A stretch of DNA of 64,000 bases. It comes from Pseudarthrobacter enclensis. GTDB lineage: Bacteria > Actinomycetota > Actinomycetes > Actinomycetales > Micrococcaceae. The position numbers and the translations under genes were made by a program. Below are positions 39,098 to 47,725 of the stretch, in pieces; position 1 is the stretch's first letter; each line of letters starts with the position of its first letter. The stretch covers positions 160,118 through 224,117 of the forward strand of contig NZ_JAUSRE010000006.1 of assembly GCF_030811655.1 (NCBI RefSeq), in the 5' to 3' direction. Under the pieces are notes generated by a model. It did not search any database, was not told the origin of the DNA, and saw only the letters and a program-made list of their open reading frames with translations.

Positions 39098-39937
39098 TCA
39101 GGCATACGGCAGGACGAGGTCCGCGTACCTCTCCTTGACCGTGGCCAGGACGGCGGCACCGTCCGTGTCCCAGATCTCCTGATTGAAAATTTCCACTTCG
39201 ATGTCGCCCGTGTACCCGGCGTCGCGCACCCAGGTGCCGATCGTGGCGAAGTCCACCACGCCGTCTCCCATGTATCCACGGGAGAGCAGCGGATCGGCGG
39301 CAATGGGCATGTTGAAGTCGCACACCTGGTATGAGGCGATGCGGTTCTCCCGGCCGGCCCGTTCGATCTGCGCCTTAAGTTCCGGATCCCACCAGACGTG
39401 AAAGGTGTCGACGGCGACCCCCACCGCTGCCGCGTCGAAAGGCGCCGCGAGGTCCAGGGCCTGCCCCAGGGTGGAGATCAGTGCGCGGTCCGCGGCGTAC
39501 ATCGGGTGCAGCGGTTCCAGCACCAGGCGGACGCCGTTTTCCTGTGCGAACGGGACCAGGTCCGCGAGCCGGTCAGCCACACGCTGCCGGGCGCCCACGA
39601 TGTCCTTTTCCCCCGGGGCGAGGCCGCCAACCACCAGGAACAGTTCCGTGGTGTCCAGGGCCACGGCTTCAAGGATCGCTGCCCGGTTGTCGGCCAGGGC
39701 GGCAGCCTGGCCGGCGGCGTCGGCGGCCGTGAGGAAGCCGCCGCGGCACAGGGAGGAGACGCGCAGTCCGGCGTCCTTGATCAGGCGCGCCGCCTTGTCC
39801 AGGCCCGCTTCCGCCACCCGGTCCCGCCAGGGGCCGATGGCCGGAATGCCGGCGTTCACGCAGCCCTCCACCACCTGGGCGAGGGTCCACTTCTTGGTGG
39901 TGGCGCTGTTGATGGAGAGGCGGGAGAAATCGCTCAT
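39098..39937 (-). CDS. Sugar phosphate isomerase/epimerase family TIM-barrel protein
   Basis: 279 residues, AP-endonuclease-2-like barrel. The probable metal ligands are in LVLEPLHPMY (Glu), VAVDTFHVWWD (Asp, His), YQVCDFNM (Asp) and DIEVEIFNQEIW (Glu). The family includes IolE, IolI, epimerases and 3-keto-sugar processing enzymes; which reaction occurs here is unknown. ATG with GGGAG upstream, overlapping the DUF993 stop by four bases (ATGA). Last gene of the three-gene operon. Confidence 0.85.
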   Translation of the reverse strand: MSDFSRLSINSATTKKWTLAQVVEGCVNAGIPAIGPWRDRVAEAGLDKAARLIKDAGLRVSSLCRGGFLTAADAAGQAAALADNRAAILEAVALDTTELFLVVGGLAPGEKDIVGARQRVADRLADLVPFAQENGVRLVLEPLHPMYAADRALISTLGQALDLAAPFDAAAVGVAVDTFHVWWDPELKAQIERAGRENRIASYQVCDFNMPIAADPLLSRGYMGDGVVDFATIGTWVRDAGYTGDIEVEIFNQEIWDTDGAAVLATVKERYADLVLPYA

Positions 39938-41148
39938 GCTCCCACCCCGTTGATGCGCAGGTAGTCGGACATCCGGAAGGCGGCCAGCGCCGGATCCCTG
40001 AGGAGCCCGGCCTGGTCCGCCAGTTCGAAGGTCCTGGCGAGGTGGCACACGGAGCGGCCCGAGTGCAGGCCGCCCACCATCTGGAAGCCGGGCTGCTTGC
40101 CGTTGAGCCAGGACATGAAGGCGATGCCGGTCTTGTAGTAGAACGTGGGGGCGCTGAAGATGTGCTTGCCCAGTTCGCGGGTGGAGTCCAGGATCTCGCG
40201 TGCCCTGGCGGCGTTGCCGGCGTCGTAGTTCTGCAGTGCCACCGACGCAGCGGGGTAGATGGCCGCGAAGATGCCCAGCAGGGCGTCGGAGTGGTGGGTG
40301 CCGTCGCCGTCGATGAGCTCCGGGTAGTTGAAGTCGTCCCCGGTGTAGAGACGGACGCCGTCAGGCAGGGCTGCCCGCAGGGCGACCTCGTGGCCGGCGT
40401 CGAGCAGCGAAACCTTGACGCCGTCCACCTTGTCAGCGTTGTCCCTGATCAGGCCCAGGAAGGTTTCGGTGGCGGCCGGAACGTCCTCGGACCCCCAGTA
40501 GCCGGCGAGGGCGGGATCGAACATGGTGCCGAGCCAGTGCAGGATGACGGGCTGGTCCACTTCCTGCAGGAGGGTGGAGTAGACCGTGAGGTAGTCCTCG
40601 GGCCCGCGCGCTGCCTTGGCGAGGGCGCGGGAGGCCATGAGGATGACCTTGGGTCCGGCCTCGCTGACGACGGCGATTTGCTCGCGGTAGGCCTCCAGGA
40701 CGGCCTTGATGCCGGCGTCGCCGGACGGCAGGGCGTCGATGTCGAGCTGGTCGGTGCCGGCACCGCAGGAGACGAGGTCACGGACGGTCTTGCCCGCGGT
40801 TGCCGCATTGCCGGCGGCGACCACCGAGGCCGCTTCGACGCCTGTGCGCTTGATGAGCTGCTGGGTGGCGGCCCAGTCGAGTCCCATGCCGCGCTGGGCG
40901 GTATCCATGGCATCGGCAACGCCCAGGCCGTAGGACCACAGTTCGTGGCGGTAGGCCATGGTGGCGTCCCAGTCCAGTCGGGCCGGGGCACCCGGGGTAT
41001 TGTCTGCCAGGACGTCGGGGATGACGTGGGCTGCCGCGTAGGCCCGTCGTGCGGTCAGGGGTGCTGCGGGGCGGGCCCATGTGGCACCGCCCCGCAGCCG
41101 GTACTCCCTGGTGCCGCCGTCTTCGGAGGGAAGGATGAGGGACGTCAT
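39934..41148 (-). CDS. DUF993 family protein (dihydrodipicolinate synthase-like aldolase/lyase)
   Basis: 404 residues. A DapA-type TIM barrel: the Schiff-base lysine is most likely Lys245 in VDGVKVSLLDAGHE, matching the DapA pattern VGxKexsgD, and DQPVILHWLGTMFDP corresponds to the usual PVxLYN strand. It is about 100 residues longer than DapA. Family members are annotated only as DUF993 and no tested substrate is known to me. Expected chemistry is retro-aldol cleavage or dehydration of a 2-keto-sugar acid. The ATG overlaps the upstream TAA (TAATG). Confidence 0.83.
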   Translation of the reverse strand: MTSLILPSEDGGTREYRLRGGATWARPAAPLTARRAYAAAHVIPDVLADNTPGAPARLDWDATMAYRHELWSYGLGVADAMDTAQRGMGLDWAATQQLIKRTGVEAASVVAAGNAATAGKTVRDLVSCGAGTDQLDIDALPSGDAGIKAVLEAYREQIAVVSEAGPKVILMASRALAKAARGPEDYLTVYSTLLQEVDQPVILHWLGTMFDPALAGYWGSEDVPAATETFLGLIRDNADKVDGVKVSLLDAGHEVALRAALPDGVRLYTGDDFNYPELIDGDGTHHSDALLGIFAAIYPAASVALQNYDAGNAARAREILDSTRELGKHIFSAPTFYYKTGIAFMSWLNGKQPGFQMVGGLHSGRSVCHLARTFELADQAGLLRDPALAAFRMSDYLRINGVGA

Positions 41149-42317
41149 TAGAGGGTGATCTCCGGGATGTCGAGGGTGCGGCGTTCCTCGCTGGAGCGAA
41201 GGCCGAGTTCGGCGAGCTGGACGCCGCGGGCGGCGGACAGCAGGCCGAAGCGGTGTTCGCGGCCGGCGACCACGTCGCGGAGGAACTCCTCCCACTGCAG
41301 CTTGAAGCCGTTGTCCAGGTCCGCGTTGGCGGGTACTTCCTGCCACTGATCGCGGAAGGACTCGGTGACTGGCAGGTCAGGGTTCCACACGGGCTTGGGT
41401 GTATGGGCGCGCTGCTGGGCGACGCACTTGTTCAGGCCGGCAACAGCCGAGCCATGGGTGCCGTCCACCTGGAATTCCACCAGTTCGTCCCGGTAGACGC
41501 GGACGGCCCAGGAGGAGTTGATCTGGCCGATGACGTCGTCCCCGCCCGGGGTCTCCAGCTCGAAGATGCCGTAGGAGGCGTCGTCCGCGGTTGCCTTGTA
41601 TTCCTTGCCCGCTTCGTCCCAGCGGGTGGGGATGTGGGTGGCGGTTGTGGCATTGACGCTCTTGACCTTGCCGATGATGCCCTCAAGGACATAGTTCCAG
41701 TGGCAGAACATATCGGTGGTCATGCCGCCACCGTCTTCCTTGCGGTAATTCCAGGACGGCCGCTGGGCGGCCTGGATGTCGCCTTCAAAGACCCAGTATC
41801 CGAACTCCCCGCGGATGGACAGGATGCGGCCGAAGAAGCCTTCATCCACCAGGCGGCGGAGTTTGACCAGGCCCGGGAGGTACAGCTTGTCGTGAACAAC
41901 CCCCGCGGTGACGCCGGCCTCCTTGCCGATGCGCGCCAGTTCGATGGCCTCTTCCAGCGTTTCGGCCGTGGGCTTCTCCGTGAAGATGTGCTTCCCGGCC
42001 AGCATGGCCTTCTTCAGCGTCGCGGCGCGCAGGCTGGTCATGGACGCATCGAAGACGACGTCGACAGTGGGGTCGTTGATCACGGCGTCCAGGTCGGTGG
42101 TCCACTCCGAGACCTTGTGCTTCTCCGCCAGCTCGCGGATTTTGGCCTCGTTGCGGCCCACCAGGATGGGTTCCACCTGGACCCGGGTGCCGTCTTCCAG
42201 CGTGAAGCCGCCGGCATCGCGGATGGGCAGGATGGACCGCAGCAGGTGCTGCCGGTAGCCCATCCGGCCGGTGATGCCGTTCATGGCAATACGGATCGTT
42301 TTGGTTTCGAAGCCCAT
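41148..42317 (-). CDS. Gfo/Idh/MocA family NAD(P)-dependent oxidoreductase
   Basis: 389 residues. The Rossmann start is IRIAMNGITGRMGYRQHLL (residues 8-26); the glycine pattern NGxxGRMG is closer to DapB than to the usual GxGxxG of this family. The family EKP motif (Glu114-Lys-Pro) is present, and the putative catalytic Asp202/His206 lie in GGGMTTDMFCHW. It likely oxidises a sugar or polyol hydroxyl. GGAGG precedes the ATG at 42317. First gene of the operon with DUF993 and the isomerase; two LacI-type operators lie upstream. Confidence 0.87.
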   Translation of the reverse strand: MGFETKTIRIAMNGITGRMGYRQHLLRSILPIRDAGGFTLEDGTRVQVEPILVGRNEAKIRELAEKHKVSEWTTDLDAVINDPTVDVVFDASMTSLRAATLKKAMLAGKHIFTEKPTAETLEEAIELARIGKEAGVTAGVVHDKLYLPGLVKLRRLVDEGFFGRILSIRGEFGYWVFEGDIQAAQRPSWNYRKEDGGGMTTDMFCHWNYVLEGIIGKVKSVNATTATHIPTRWDEAGKEYKATADDASYGIFELETPGGDDVIGQINSSWAVRVYRDELVEFQVDGTHGSAVAGLNKCVAQQRAHTPKPVWNPDLPVTESFRDQWQEVPANADLDNGFKLQWEEFLRDVVAGREHRFGLLSAARGVQLAELGLRSSEERRTLDIPEITL

Positions 42318-42356
42318 GTGTCCTCCACGGTGAGTAGGCGATGTTCTGACGCTCAT

Positions 42357-42374
42357 TGGGAAAGCGCGTTCCCA
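42357..42374. promoter_or_regulatory. LacI-type operator 1
   Basis: TGGGAAAGCGCGTTCCCA: outer 6-bp arms are exact complements around AGCGCG. It lies 40 bp upstream of the dehydrogenase start. Confidence 0.7.
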
Positions 42375-42404
42375 TTGGTTCAATGATGCACCCCGCGCTA
42401 ATGG

Positions 42405-42422
42405 TTGGCAAGCGCTTTCCGG
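42405..42422. promoter_or_regulatory. LacI-type operator 2
   Basis: TTGGCAAGCGCTTTCCGG has the core AAGCGCTT and near-palindromic flanks (GGCAAGCGCTTTCC). The two sites are centred 48 bp apart in the divergent promoter region, which suits looping or joint repression of both directions. Confidence 0.72.
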
Positions 42423-42486
42423 AAGAGGGGTGACCTGCCATAATGTGCTTAGCGTTTGAGCCCCCGACAGACAATCAGGAGATGCA

Positions 42487-43560
42487 GTGGCTGCAAGTAC
42501 CCTTACCGAGGTGGCGCGCCTTGCCGGCGTCTCGCCCGCCACGGCCTCCCGCGTGCTCAACGGTTCTGCCCGCAAGCCGGGCAAGGACATCACCGAGCGG
42601 GTCCGGCAGGCGGCTGAATCGCTCGGCTACATCCCCAATGCGCAGGCCCAGGGGCTGGCGAAGTCCAGTTCCGGCCTGATCGGCCTGATCGTTCATGACA
42701 TCGCCGACCCCTACTTCGCCGCCATTGCCAGGGGTGTCCAGGAAGCGGCAAGGGAACAGCACAAGATGGTGCTGCTGGCCACCACCGGCGGCGGACCGAC
42801 GGAAGAAAGGGAAGCGGTGGCCGCGTTCGCCGCCCGCCGCGCTGATTCGATCGTCATCGCAGGGTCCCGTTCCTGCCGGACGGAGGACCAGGACGGCAAC
42901 GCCGAACTCGCGGCAGAACTTGACCGGTACTGCCGGAACGGCGGGCAGGTGGCCGTTGTGGGACATCCCGTGGTGGGCGCCACTGTCCAGGAGGGCTACC
43001 ACGTGGTGAGAGTCCCCAACCAGGAGCTCGCCCGCCGGCTGGCCGCGGAACTTGCGGCAGGCTGGGACGGCGACTTTGTCATCGTGGGCGGACCAGAGGG
43101 CCTGCTCACATCGGATGACCGCGTGCGCGGCTTCCAGGAAGGACTGGAGCGGGCCGGGCGGCCTCAGGCGGAAGTCCTCAGGACCGCGTTCAACCGGTCC
43201 GGCGGATATGACGCCGGGCTTCAACTGGCTGGACGGATCAAAGCGCCCGGGTCGGGAGAGGCTGCGCCGAAGCTCTGCATTTTCGCCGTCAACGACGTGA
43301 TGGCCATCGGAACGGCAGCGGCGCTCCGGGCAGAGGGGCTCCGTATCCCCCGCGACGCCGCGATCGCCGGCTTCGACGACATCGAAACCCTGCGGGACTT
43401 CCGGCCTGCCCTCTCAACCGTCCGCCTGCCCCTGGAAGATATCGGGCGGCTTGCCACCCGGGCCACACGCGGCCGGCCGGACGGCGAAGAGGGCGAAGAG
43501 GCCGCTCCGGGCGCCGTCACCGGCGAGGTCACGCTGCGGCGCAGCACCGAAGCGGCGTGA
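42487..43560 (+). CDS. LacI family transcriptional regulator
   Basis: 357 residues, GTG start with CAGGAG six bases upstream. The DNA-binding domain (TLTEVARLAGVSPATASRVLNGS, residues 5-27) and hinge (LAKSSSGLIGLIV) are followed by a periplasmic-binding-like sensor domain (FAVNDVMAIG, DAAIAGFDDIE). It stands divergent from the dehydrogenase operon and overlaps the esterase gene, so it probably controls both. The ligand is unknown. The C-terminal tail (RPDGEEGEEAAPG) is a short acidic insert. Confidence 0.92.
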   Translation: MAASTLTEVARLAGVSPATASRVLNGSARKPGKDITERVRQAAESLGYIPNAQAQGLAKSSSGLIGLIVHDIADPYFAAIARGVQEAAREQHKMVLLATTGGGPTEEREAVAAFAARRADSIVIAGSRSCRTEDQDGNAELAAELDRYCRNGGQVAVVGHPVVGATVQEGYHVVRVPNQELARRLAAELAAGWDGDFVIVGGPEGLLTSDDRVRGFQEGLERAGRPQAEVLRTAFNRSGGYDAGLQLAGRIKAPGSGEAAPKLCIFAVNDVMAIGTAAALRAEGLRIPRDAAIAGFDDIETLRDFRPALSTVRLPLEDIGRLATRATRGRPDGEEGEEAAPGAVTGEVTLRRSTEAA

Positions 43561-44330
43561 CAACTCCCCGTGGGCTCTCCGCCATCCCCGCATGTCCGGA
43601 AGCCGGCGGACCCCGGCCCGCGATCCTGGTACTGCCCGGAGGCGGCTATGCCCGCCAGGCGGACCATGAGGCGGAGCCCGTGGCGGACTGGCTGGCCGGC
43701 CTGGGCATCCATGCGTTCGTATTGCGGTACCGGGTGGCCCCGGACCGGCATCCGGCCCCGCTGGAGGATGCCAAGGAAGCCATGCTTTACATCCGCAGCG
43801 GGCAGCACGGGCTGGCTGTTGACAGTGGGCGCGCAGGCGTCCTTGGTTTCTCGGCCGGCGGGCACCTGGCCGCCACCCTCTCCACGGCAGCCGCCACGGG
43901 GAATCCGAGCCTGGACGTGCCTGCCGCCGTTCCGGATCTTTCGGTACTTTGCTACCCCGTGGCTTCCATGACCTCCCAAGCGCATCAGGGATCTGTGCAG
44001 AACCTCCTGGGCGACGCGCCGCCGTCGGATCTTCTGACGGCCCTGTCAGCGGAACTGAACGTCACGCCCCTCACGCCCCCGGCGTTCCTCTGGCACACTG
44101 CCGACGACGCGGCCGTGCCTGTGAGCAACAGCCTGAACTACGCCAGGGCTCTCTTTGCCGCAGGCGTTCCCGCGGAACTCCACGTCTTTCCGCACGGACG
44201 GCACGGCCTGGGACTTGCCACAGGCGAGCCCGGGCCGCAGCAGTGGACGTCGCTATGCGCCGCATGGCTGCAGCGCGCCGGGTGGACGCATACCGCTGCA
44301 GCAAGCGCAGCTAGCCCAGTGCGCGGATAA
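43557..44330 (+). CDS. Alpha/beta hydrolase (carbohydrate-esterase-like)
   Basis: 257 residues, GTG start overlapping the LacI stop (GTGA). Oxyanion motif LPGGGYARQADHE (HGGG-type), nucleophile in GFSAGGHLAATL (Ser near 102), Asp in WHTADDAAVPV and His in FPHGRHGLGLA. Related to BD-FAE/acetylxylan-esterase-type enzymes that remove acetyl groups from sugars or xylo-oligosaccharides. No signal peptide, so it would act on imported esters. The pairing with LacI links it to the neighbouring sugar operon. Confidence 0.85.
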   Translation: MTTPRGLSAIPACPEAGGPRPAILVLPGGGYARQADHEAEPVADWLAGLGIHAFVLRYRVAPDRHPAPLEDAKEAMLYIRSGQHGLAVDSGRAGVLGFSAGGHLAATLSTAAATGNPSLDVPAAVPDLSVLCYPVASMTSQAHQGSVQNLLGDAPPSDLLTALSAELNVTPLTPPAFLWHTADDAAVPVSNSLNYARALFAAGVPAELHVFPHGRHGLGLATGEPGPQQWTSLCAAWLQRAGWTHTAAASAASPVRG

Positions 44331-45213
44331 TCCAGCTGGCAGAATGGGATCCGCCGGGCTGCAGGTGCACCAGGTCCGTCCCGGAATGCAGGGCGTCAGG
44401 CGGGCACGTCATGGGTTCCACCGCCAGGCCAAGACGGTCGGGCCCCGCGGGTTTGTCCCCGGTGTGCACCTGGACCCAGGGCCACTCCGGCCCCCACTCC
44501 AGTTCAACACCTGTCCCCGACGGATCCGTCACCCGGACCCGGGCCAAACCGGCAGCGTCCCGGCCAAGGGTCGTAAAAGCGTGGTCGATCTTCACCTGCG
44601 CCAGGCGCCGCGGGGAGCGGAAGTCGAAGCGGCCCTGGTCAACCTGCCGCATTCCCACGGGGAGCAGCCGGTCCGGCGTGACCTCCAGGTAGGTATCGGC
44701 GGGAAGTTCCAGCGACCAGTCATCCAAGGGCGAAGGACCGGCCACGAGATAGGGATGCGGGCACACTCCGTACGGTACTGAAACAGAACCGGCGTTGACC
44801 GCCTGCACCGTTCCCTGGAGGCCGTCGTCCGAAAGGGAGTACGTGACCGTTAGTTCCAGGTCGGCGGGGTAATCGGGGCCTGACGGAATGCGGCAGCGCA
44901 AGACTGCCTGGGGCGCCGTAGCCTCAACAAGTTCCCATGCCCGGTGGATCGCAAGGCCATGGAGGGCGGAGCCCCGTTCGGGTTCGTTGACAGCGGCGGC
45001 GTAAGACCTGCCGGCATAGGTGTACGTGCCGTCCGCGAGCCGGTTGGGCCAGGGGGCACAGATGACTCCGCGGTAGTCGGGCACGGCGCCCTCCGGGCCA
45101 AAGCCCACCACCAGGTTCCTGCCGTTGTGGCGCAGTTCGCGCAGCGCCCCGCCCCGGAGGGTTACGACGGCGGAGTAGGGTCCGTGGGCGAGGTGGACTT
45201 CGGTTTCGGGCAT
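44311..45213 (-). CDS. Aldose 1-epimerase family protein
   Basis: 300 residues, galactose-mutarotase fold. Substrate residues are visible: PWPNRLADGTY near 53, catalytic His in GVCPHPYLVAG (near 169) and catalytic Glu in LAVEPMTCPPDAL (near 272). It interconverts alpha and beta anomers of aldoses. It overlaps the end of the esterase gene (convergent, 20 bp). A LacI-like AGCGCT site lies just upstream, so it may belong to the same sugar regulon. Confidence 0.9.
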   Translation of the reverse strand: MPETEVHLAHGPYSAVVTLRGGALRELRHNGRNLVVGFGPEGAVPDYRGVICAPWPNRLADGTYTYAGRSYAAAVNEPERGSALHGLAIHRAWELVEATAPQAVLRCRIPSGPDYPADLELTVTYSLSDDGLQGTVQAVNAGSVSVPYGVCPHPYLVAGPSPLDDWSLELPADTYLEVTPDRLLPVGMRQVDQGRFDFRSPRRLAQVKIDHAFTTLGRDAAGLARVRVTDPSGTGVELEWGPEWPWVQVHTGDKPAGPDRLGLAVEPMTCPPDALHSGTDLVHLQPGGSHSASWIIRALG

Positions 45214-45235
45214 GAATTCCCTTTGGGTCGCTGGG

Positions 45236-45247
45236 TGTTAGCGCTCA
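45236..45247 (-). promoter_or_regulatory. Possible LacI-type operator before the aldose epimerase gene
   Basis: TGTTAGCGCTCA, with the AGCGCT core seen in operator 2 and partly symmetric flanks, 23 bp upstream of the start. Confidence 0.4.
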
Positions 45248-45279
45248 TCAGCGTACCTCACCCGGTCCCCCGCAATGGC

Positions 45280-45285
45280 TAAGGT
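45280..45285 (+). promoter_or_regulatory. -10 element TAAGGT of a likely leaderless promoter (alkD-like gene)
   Basis: TAAGGT is followed by TGCTGC and the ATG at 45292; no ribosome binding site is seen. Confidence 0.55.
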
Positions 45286-45291
45286 TGCTGC

Positions 45292-46002
45292 ATGGAATCC
45301 GCCGCTGACCAGGATCTCGTCGCAGCCGTCAAGGCGGCGCTTCGCGCGATGGCCGACCCGGAGCGGGCTGCCGGCGCGCAGGCCTACATGAAGTCCCGGA
45401 TTCCTTCGCTGGGCGTCAGGGTACCCGAGGTTCGGCGGGTCACTGCCCAGGCCGTCCGGGACTTTCCGCCCGCGTCCGCGGCGCAGCTGCGCGCCACCGT
45501 CCTGGAACTGTGGCGGAGCTCAACCTTCCGGGAGGAGCGGTACGCCGCCATCGACCTGACGGCACACCGCCTGCTGGGCGGCTGGATGGACATGCTTCCC
45601 GTGTACGAGGAGATCATCAGGACGGGCGCGTGGTGGGATTTTGCCGATGGCGTGTCCGGCCGGATCTGCGGCCTGCTGCTGGCGCACGGCGAAACCATGT
45701 CCGCCGTCCTCAGGCAGTGGAGCCGCGATCCGGACGTGTGGATCCGCAGGGCTTCCATTACCTCCCAGCTTCGCGCCGGAAAGGCCACCGACCCCCAACT
45801 GCTCGCGGACGTCATCGAACAGAACATCGGAGACCCCGAGTTCTTCATCCGGAAGGCGATCGGCTGGGCGCTGCGGCAATATGCCAGGACTGCACCTGAA
45901 TGGGTGGAGGCGTTCGTCAGCCGTCACCCGGGCGCTTTGAGCCCACTGTCGCAGAGGGAGGCCCTGCGGCGCCTGGGGGGCGCGGCAGCAACCGGGAAGT
46001 GA
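45292..46002 (+). CDS. DNA alkylation repair protein (AlkD-like HEAT-repeat glycosylase)
   Basis: 236 residues, all helical HEAT-like repeats. AlkD landmarks: YMKSRIPSLGVRVPEVR at the N-terminus, the catalytic region WWDFADGVSGRICG (Trp and Asp near 113-117) and WIRRASITSQL, then FFIRKAIGWALRQYA. AlkD removes bulky cationic alkyl bases without flipping them. Stand-alone gene, convergent with mptB by 10 bp. Confidence 0.9.
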   Translation: MESAADQDLVAAVKAALRAMADPERAAGAQAYMKSRIPSLGVRVPEVRRVTAQAVRDFPPASAAQLRATVLELWRSSTFREERYAAIDLTAHRLLGGWMDMLPVYEEIIRTGAWWDFADGVSGRICGLLLAHGETMSAVLRQWSRDPDVWIRRASITSQLRAGKATDPQLLADVIEQNIGDPEFFIRKAIGWALRQYARTAPEWVEAFVSRHPGALSPLSQREALRRLGGAAATGK

Positions 46003-46012
46003 TGGCCGGGCG

Positions 46013-47569
46013 TTAAATCACGGGCCGTTCGACGACGGGTTCGTGCGTTTTGCGGAACAGCCGACGGGTCCCGGGATCCCAAAAGATCAGGTACAGGGCA
46101 AACAGGAGCGCCGTCAGCGCTGCGGCCACCCTGGCCAGGGCCAGGGCAAAGCCCAGGTCCTGGGTCTGAAGATACGGGAACACGTCCAGCTGGTCCGAGA
46201 TGGCATAGATCATGAAGAAGGACACCACGAAATACAGCGCCTTCACCTGCCAGTCGTTGCGGATGCCGGTCACGGCGAACAGCGGTATCAGCCAGACGAC
46301 GTACCAGGCCTGGATGATGGGGGCCAGCAGCACCACCGCTGCCAGGGAGAGCGTAAGGCGGCGCATGAGGCGGTCGTAGTCCCCCTTGAAAACCTGCCAG
46401 GCGATGATGCCCACCGCAAGCAGCTTCCCGGCGTCGAACACCCAGCCGGCGGGAACTGATCCGTCGAAACCCAAAGCCGTGGCCAGGGATGCAACCACCA
46501 TGCCGATCAGGCCCACGGGGGCATACCAGATGGAGATGCTGCCGGGAGCTGAGAGGCCGTTGATCCAGCCAAAGCCAAATCCGTTAACCATGCTCATCGC
46601 GGTCAGGAGCCCCAGGCTCAGTCCGGCCGTCAACGTCCAGAAGGCCATCTTTCGGAGCCATCCTGCCTTCCTGCCGGCCCACAACAGGCCGATGAACGGC
46701 AGGAAGACAATGGTGATGGGTTTCACCGCGATGGACAGCGTGACCAGAATGATGGCGCGGATCTGCCGGTGGGTTGCGGCATAGTACAACCCGGCCAGGG
46801 CCAGCCCGATCATCAGTGAGTCGTTATGCACACTGGCGATGAAGTTGGTCAGGAAGAGCGGATTGGCCACGGTGAGCCAGAGTGCCCTGTGGGGGTTGAC
46901 GCCGTGCAGTTCGGCGAGGCGGGGCACGTAAATGACGCACAGCGCTACCCCGGCCAGGGAGGCCAGGCGGAACAGCATGATGCAGGTCTCGGGCTGGACG
47001 CCGGTGACCCATACGATGAACTGTTCAAGCCATAGGAACAGCTGTCCGTAGGGAACCGGCGCCTCGGTCCACATCTTGTCGGCGCCGAGCTGGAAGTAGT
47101 TGGACAGGGCGGAGATGCCGTGTTCGTAGGGGTTGAATCCCTCCACCATCAGGCGCCCCTGGCCGATGTACGCGTATACATCGCGGCTGAACAGAGGCAC
47201 GCTGAACGCCATGGGAAGTCCCCAGGCCACCACGGCGGTCAGGGTTGCCCTCCGCGCCTGGTCACCCCACACGCGGACTTTCTGCCCAAGCCGGAGCCAC
47301 GCGCGCACCAGCAGCATGCCCCCTCCGGCCACCAGGACAATGGACAGGGCCACGCCCGGGGCCTCGGTGCGCATCCAAATGAAGAGGGGCATGCGGCGCA
47401 GCTCGGAAACGGGGGCCAGCCAGCCAACACCGATCGATCCGATCAGCATGAACATGGAACCCAGGAAACCGGCAAGCAGGGGCGAGCGGGGATTGTCCAC
47501 CTCGGCACTGCCTTCCCCGGCAATGCCGGCCGCCGCCATCTCCCCCATCGCGGGCACGGGCGCCGTCAT
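46013..47569 (-). CDS. mptB: Polyprenol-phosphomannose-dependent alpha-1,6-mannosyltransferase, MptB-like (GT-C)
   Basis: 518 residues from the ATG at 47569; the frame stays open to a TTG at 47638, and neither start has a good ribosome binding site. A multispanning protein with about 12-13 membrane segments. The GT-C acidic motif is in VPLFSRDVYAYIGQGRLMVEGFNPYEHG, in the first extracytoplasmic loop. Further blocks: NPLFLTNFIASVHNDSLMIGLAL and AVKPITIVFLPFIGLLW. MptB extends the alpha-1,6-mannan core of lipomannan. The acceptor in this genus is inferred, not shown. Confidence 0.87.
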   Translation of the reverse strand: MTAPVPAMGEMAAAGIAGEGSAEVDNPRSPLLAGFLGSMFMLIGSIGVGWLAPVSELRRMPLFIWMRTEAPGVALSIVLVAGGGMLLVRAWLRLGQKVRVWGDQARRATLTAVVAWGLPMAFSVPLFSRDVYAYIGQGRLMVEGFNPYEHGISALSNYFQLGADKMWTEAPVPYGQLFLWLEQFIVWVTGVQPETCIMLFRLASLAGVALCVIYVPRLAELHGVNPHRALWLTVANPLFLTNFIASVHNDSLMIGLALAGLYYAATHRQIRAIILVTLSIAVKPITIVFLPFIGLLWAGRKAGWLRKMAFWTLTAGLSLGLLTAMSMVNGFGFGWINGLSAPGSISIWYAPVGLIGMVVASLATALGFDGSVPAGWVFDAGKLLAVGIIAWQVFKGDYDRLMRRLTLSLAAVVLLAPIIQAWYVVWLIPLFAVTGIRNDWQVKALYFVVSFFMIYAISDQLDVFPYLQTQDLGFALALARVAAALTALLFALYLIFWDPGTRRLFRKTHEPVVERPVI

Positions 47570-47713
47570 TTCAGGATCGTCCAATCTTCGTGCGTTTCCG
47601 CTGTTCACCCGGCGGCCCACGCGGGCTGGCCGGGACAAGGTTTAAAGGGCGGAAGGGCGACCCGCCGTGTACCCGAAATCCTAGCATCGGCCGGGCGTCA
47701 GGGAGTGTAACGG

Positions 47714-47719
47714 TAGGCT
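47714..47719 (+). promoter_or_regulatory. -10 element TAGGCT of a likely leaderless promoter (orn)
   Basis: TAGGCT, then GGTCCG, then the GTG at 47726. Confidence 0.55.
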
Positions 47720-47725
47720 GGTCCG

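Noticed and set aside
34800..45250. Sugar island as a horizontally acquired or mobile element next to a tRNA
   Set aside because: It begins beside tRNA-Arg, but no integrase, no direct repeat of the tRNA end and no change in base composition were seen.
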